DNA of 7,457 nucleotides, taken from the NCBI GenBank assembly GCA_014803815.1, contig JAAVAY010000035.1:1-7457 (forward strand). Reading direction: 5' to 3'. The position numbers and the translations under genes were made by a program. The stretch comes from Allobaculum sp. (GTDB lineage Bacteria > Bacillota_I > Bacilli_A > Erysipelotrichales > Erysipelotrichaceae). Under the pieces are notes generated by a model that worked only from the letters and a program-made list of their open reading frames with translations, was not told the origin of the DNA and made no database searches. Positions 6,634 to 7,457 of the stretch are shown piece after piece (within the stretch, counting starts at the first letter, position 1; every line of letters starts with the position of its first letter).

Positions 6634-7457
6634 ATGGCTAAAACGATTTCTTTAATGAACGTCATTTCCTCGAAAGGAACAGATGTTTTTGATGATACCT
6701 ATGTTTGCGAAGCAAACGCCCAAAATCCCGATGCGATCATTGTGCGCTCCGCAGATTTACATTCTTTAGACTATCCCGAAAATCTAAAAGCCATTGCTAG
6801 AGCGGGAGCAGGTGTCAATAACATTGACTTAGAGACCTGCACCGATAAAGGCATTGTAGTTTTCAATACCCCAGGGGCAAATGCCAATGCGGTCAAAGAA
6901 CTTGTGATTGCGGGTTTACTGTTAGCTAGTCGGGATATATTCCACGGTATGGAATGGGTCAACAGCCAAAAAGACAGTGAAACTCTAGCCAAAGATGTCG
7001 AAAAACAAAAGAAAAAATACGCTGGTCATGAAATTGCGGGTAAAACTCTTGGCGTAGTAGGCCTTGGAGCCATTGGTAGCAAGCTTGCTAATACGGCTTT
7101 ACACCTCGATATGAACGTGCTTGGCTATGACCCTTATTTATCTGTAGATTCCGCTTGGAAACTTTCTCGTTGGGTAGAACATAAAGTGGATTTAAACGAT
7201 CTCTTTTCGAAAAGTGATTTTATTTCTTTGCATTTGCCTTTGCTTGATTCAACGAAAGGCATGATCAACAAAGAGTCCATTGCTCATATGAAAGATGGAG
7301 TCAAGATTTTGAACTTTGCTCGTGGTGGGCTCGTCAACGATGACGATTTGATCGAGGCCTTGGATTCTGGTAAGGTGTCTCTTTACATCACCGATTTCCC
7401 CGATGGAAAACTCGCTGGTCATCCAAGAGTTCTTGGTATGCCTCACCTTGGAGCAAG
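6634..7457 (+). CDS. serA: D-3-phosphoglycerate dehydrogenase-type enzyme SerA, 3' truncated by window
   Basis: This member of the D-2-hydroxyacid dehydrogenase family probably oxidises 3-phosphoglycerate with NAD, the first step of serine synthesis; its position behind serC supports that. The 274 visible codons run open to the window edge. Motifs: substrate-loop AGAGVNNI (57-64), NTPGANANAVKE (about 77-89), the nucleotide-binding GLGAIG (143-148), Asp166 in GYDPY that selects NAD over NADP, catalytic Arg230 in NFARGG and His271 in PHLGA. No Glu lies between residues 242 and 271, where the family usually has its third catalytic residue. The start is ATG 6634 (MAKTISLMN), aligning with relatives; GGAGG (6617-6621) is 12 bases away. 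An in-frame ATG at 6625 overlaps serC but is only 3 bases from that site. A C-terminal ACT domain may lie beyond the edge. Confidence 0.9.
   Translation, partial: MAKTISLMNVISSKGTDVFDDTYVCEANAQNPDAIIVRSADLHSLDYPENLKAIARAGAGVNNIDLETCTDKGIVVFNTPGANANAVKELVIAGLLLASRDIFHGMEWVNSQKDSETLAKDVEKQKKKYAGHEIAGKTLGVVGLGAIGSKLANTALHLDMNVLGYDPYLSVDSAWKLSRWVEHKVDLNDLFSKSDFISLHLPLLDSTKGMINKESIAHMKDGVKILNFARGGLVNDDDLIEALDSGKVSLYITDFPDGKLAGHPRVLGMPHLGA

Overview
This window is ordinary chromosomal housekeeping DNA from a low-GC Gram-positive bacterium (Bacillota/Firmicutes). The main evidence is ribosomal protein L27 with the N-terminal extension ending in LQFFA, next to the cysteine protease Prp that removes it. 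An L21-type mRNA leader, strong AAGGAG-type ribosome binding sites and U-rich hairpin terminators agree with this. Trp is read from TGG and TGA is not used as a sense codon, so the standard bacterial code applies and Mollicutes with code 4 are unlikely. An Erysipelotrichia-like or similar Bacilli-related lineage is plausible, but the sequence alone does not settle it.

Layout, left to right. (1) The 3' two-fifths or so of enolase (eno, +), closed by a strong terminator. (2) A promoter, a structured L21-type leader, then rplU-prp-rpmA (+), closed by a second terminator. (3) obg (+), with an unusual tandem Shine-Dalgarno arrangement, closed by a third terminator. (4) A gene-free stretch of about 300 bases where transcription converges. 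(5) ruvB and ruvA on the minus strand, in the order ruvA-ruvB, with an extended -10 promoter upstream of ruvA. (6) A very AT-rich divergent intergenic region of about 410 bases. (7) serC and the first 274 codons of serA (+), the latter cut by the window edge.

How the genes work together. rplU and rpmA supply two neighbouring 50S proteins, prp supplies the protease that matures L27, and Obg is a GTPase acting in late 50S assembly, so regions 2 and 3 form a large-subunit biogenesis cluster. RuvA and RuvB form the Holliday-junction branch migration motor. SerA and SerC catalyse the first two steps of serine synthesis from 3-phosphoglycerate, a glycolytic intermediate two steps upstream of the enolase product.

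No mobile element, CRISPR array, tRNA, rRNA or clearly new system is visible. The observations most worth checking are an L21 leader whose loop sequence mimics the rplU ribosome binding region, three perfect copies of the octamer GCGATCGC in 7.5 kb, a SerA lacking the usual active-site Glu, a non-canonical G5 loop in Obg, and a short out-of-frame reading frame with its own Shine-Dalgarno across the obg start.
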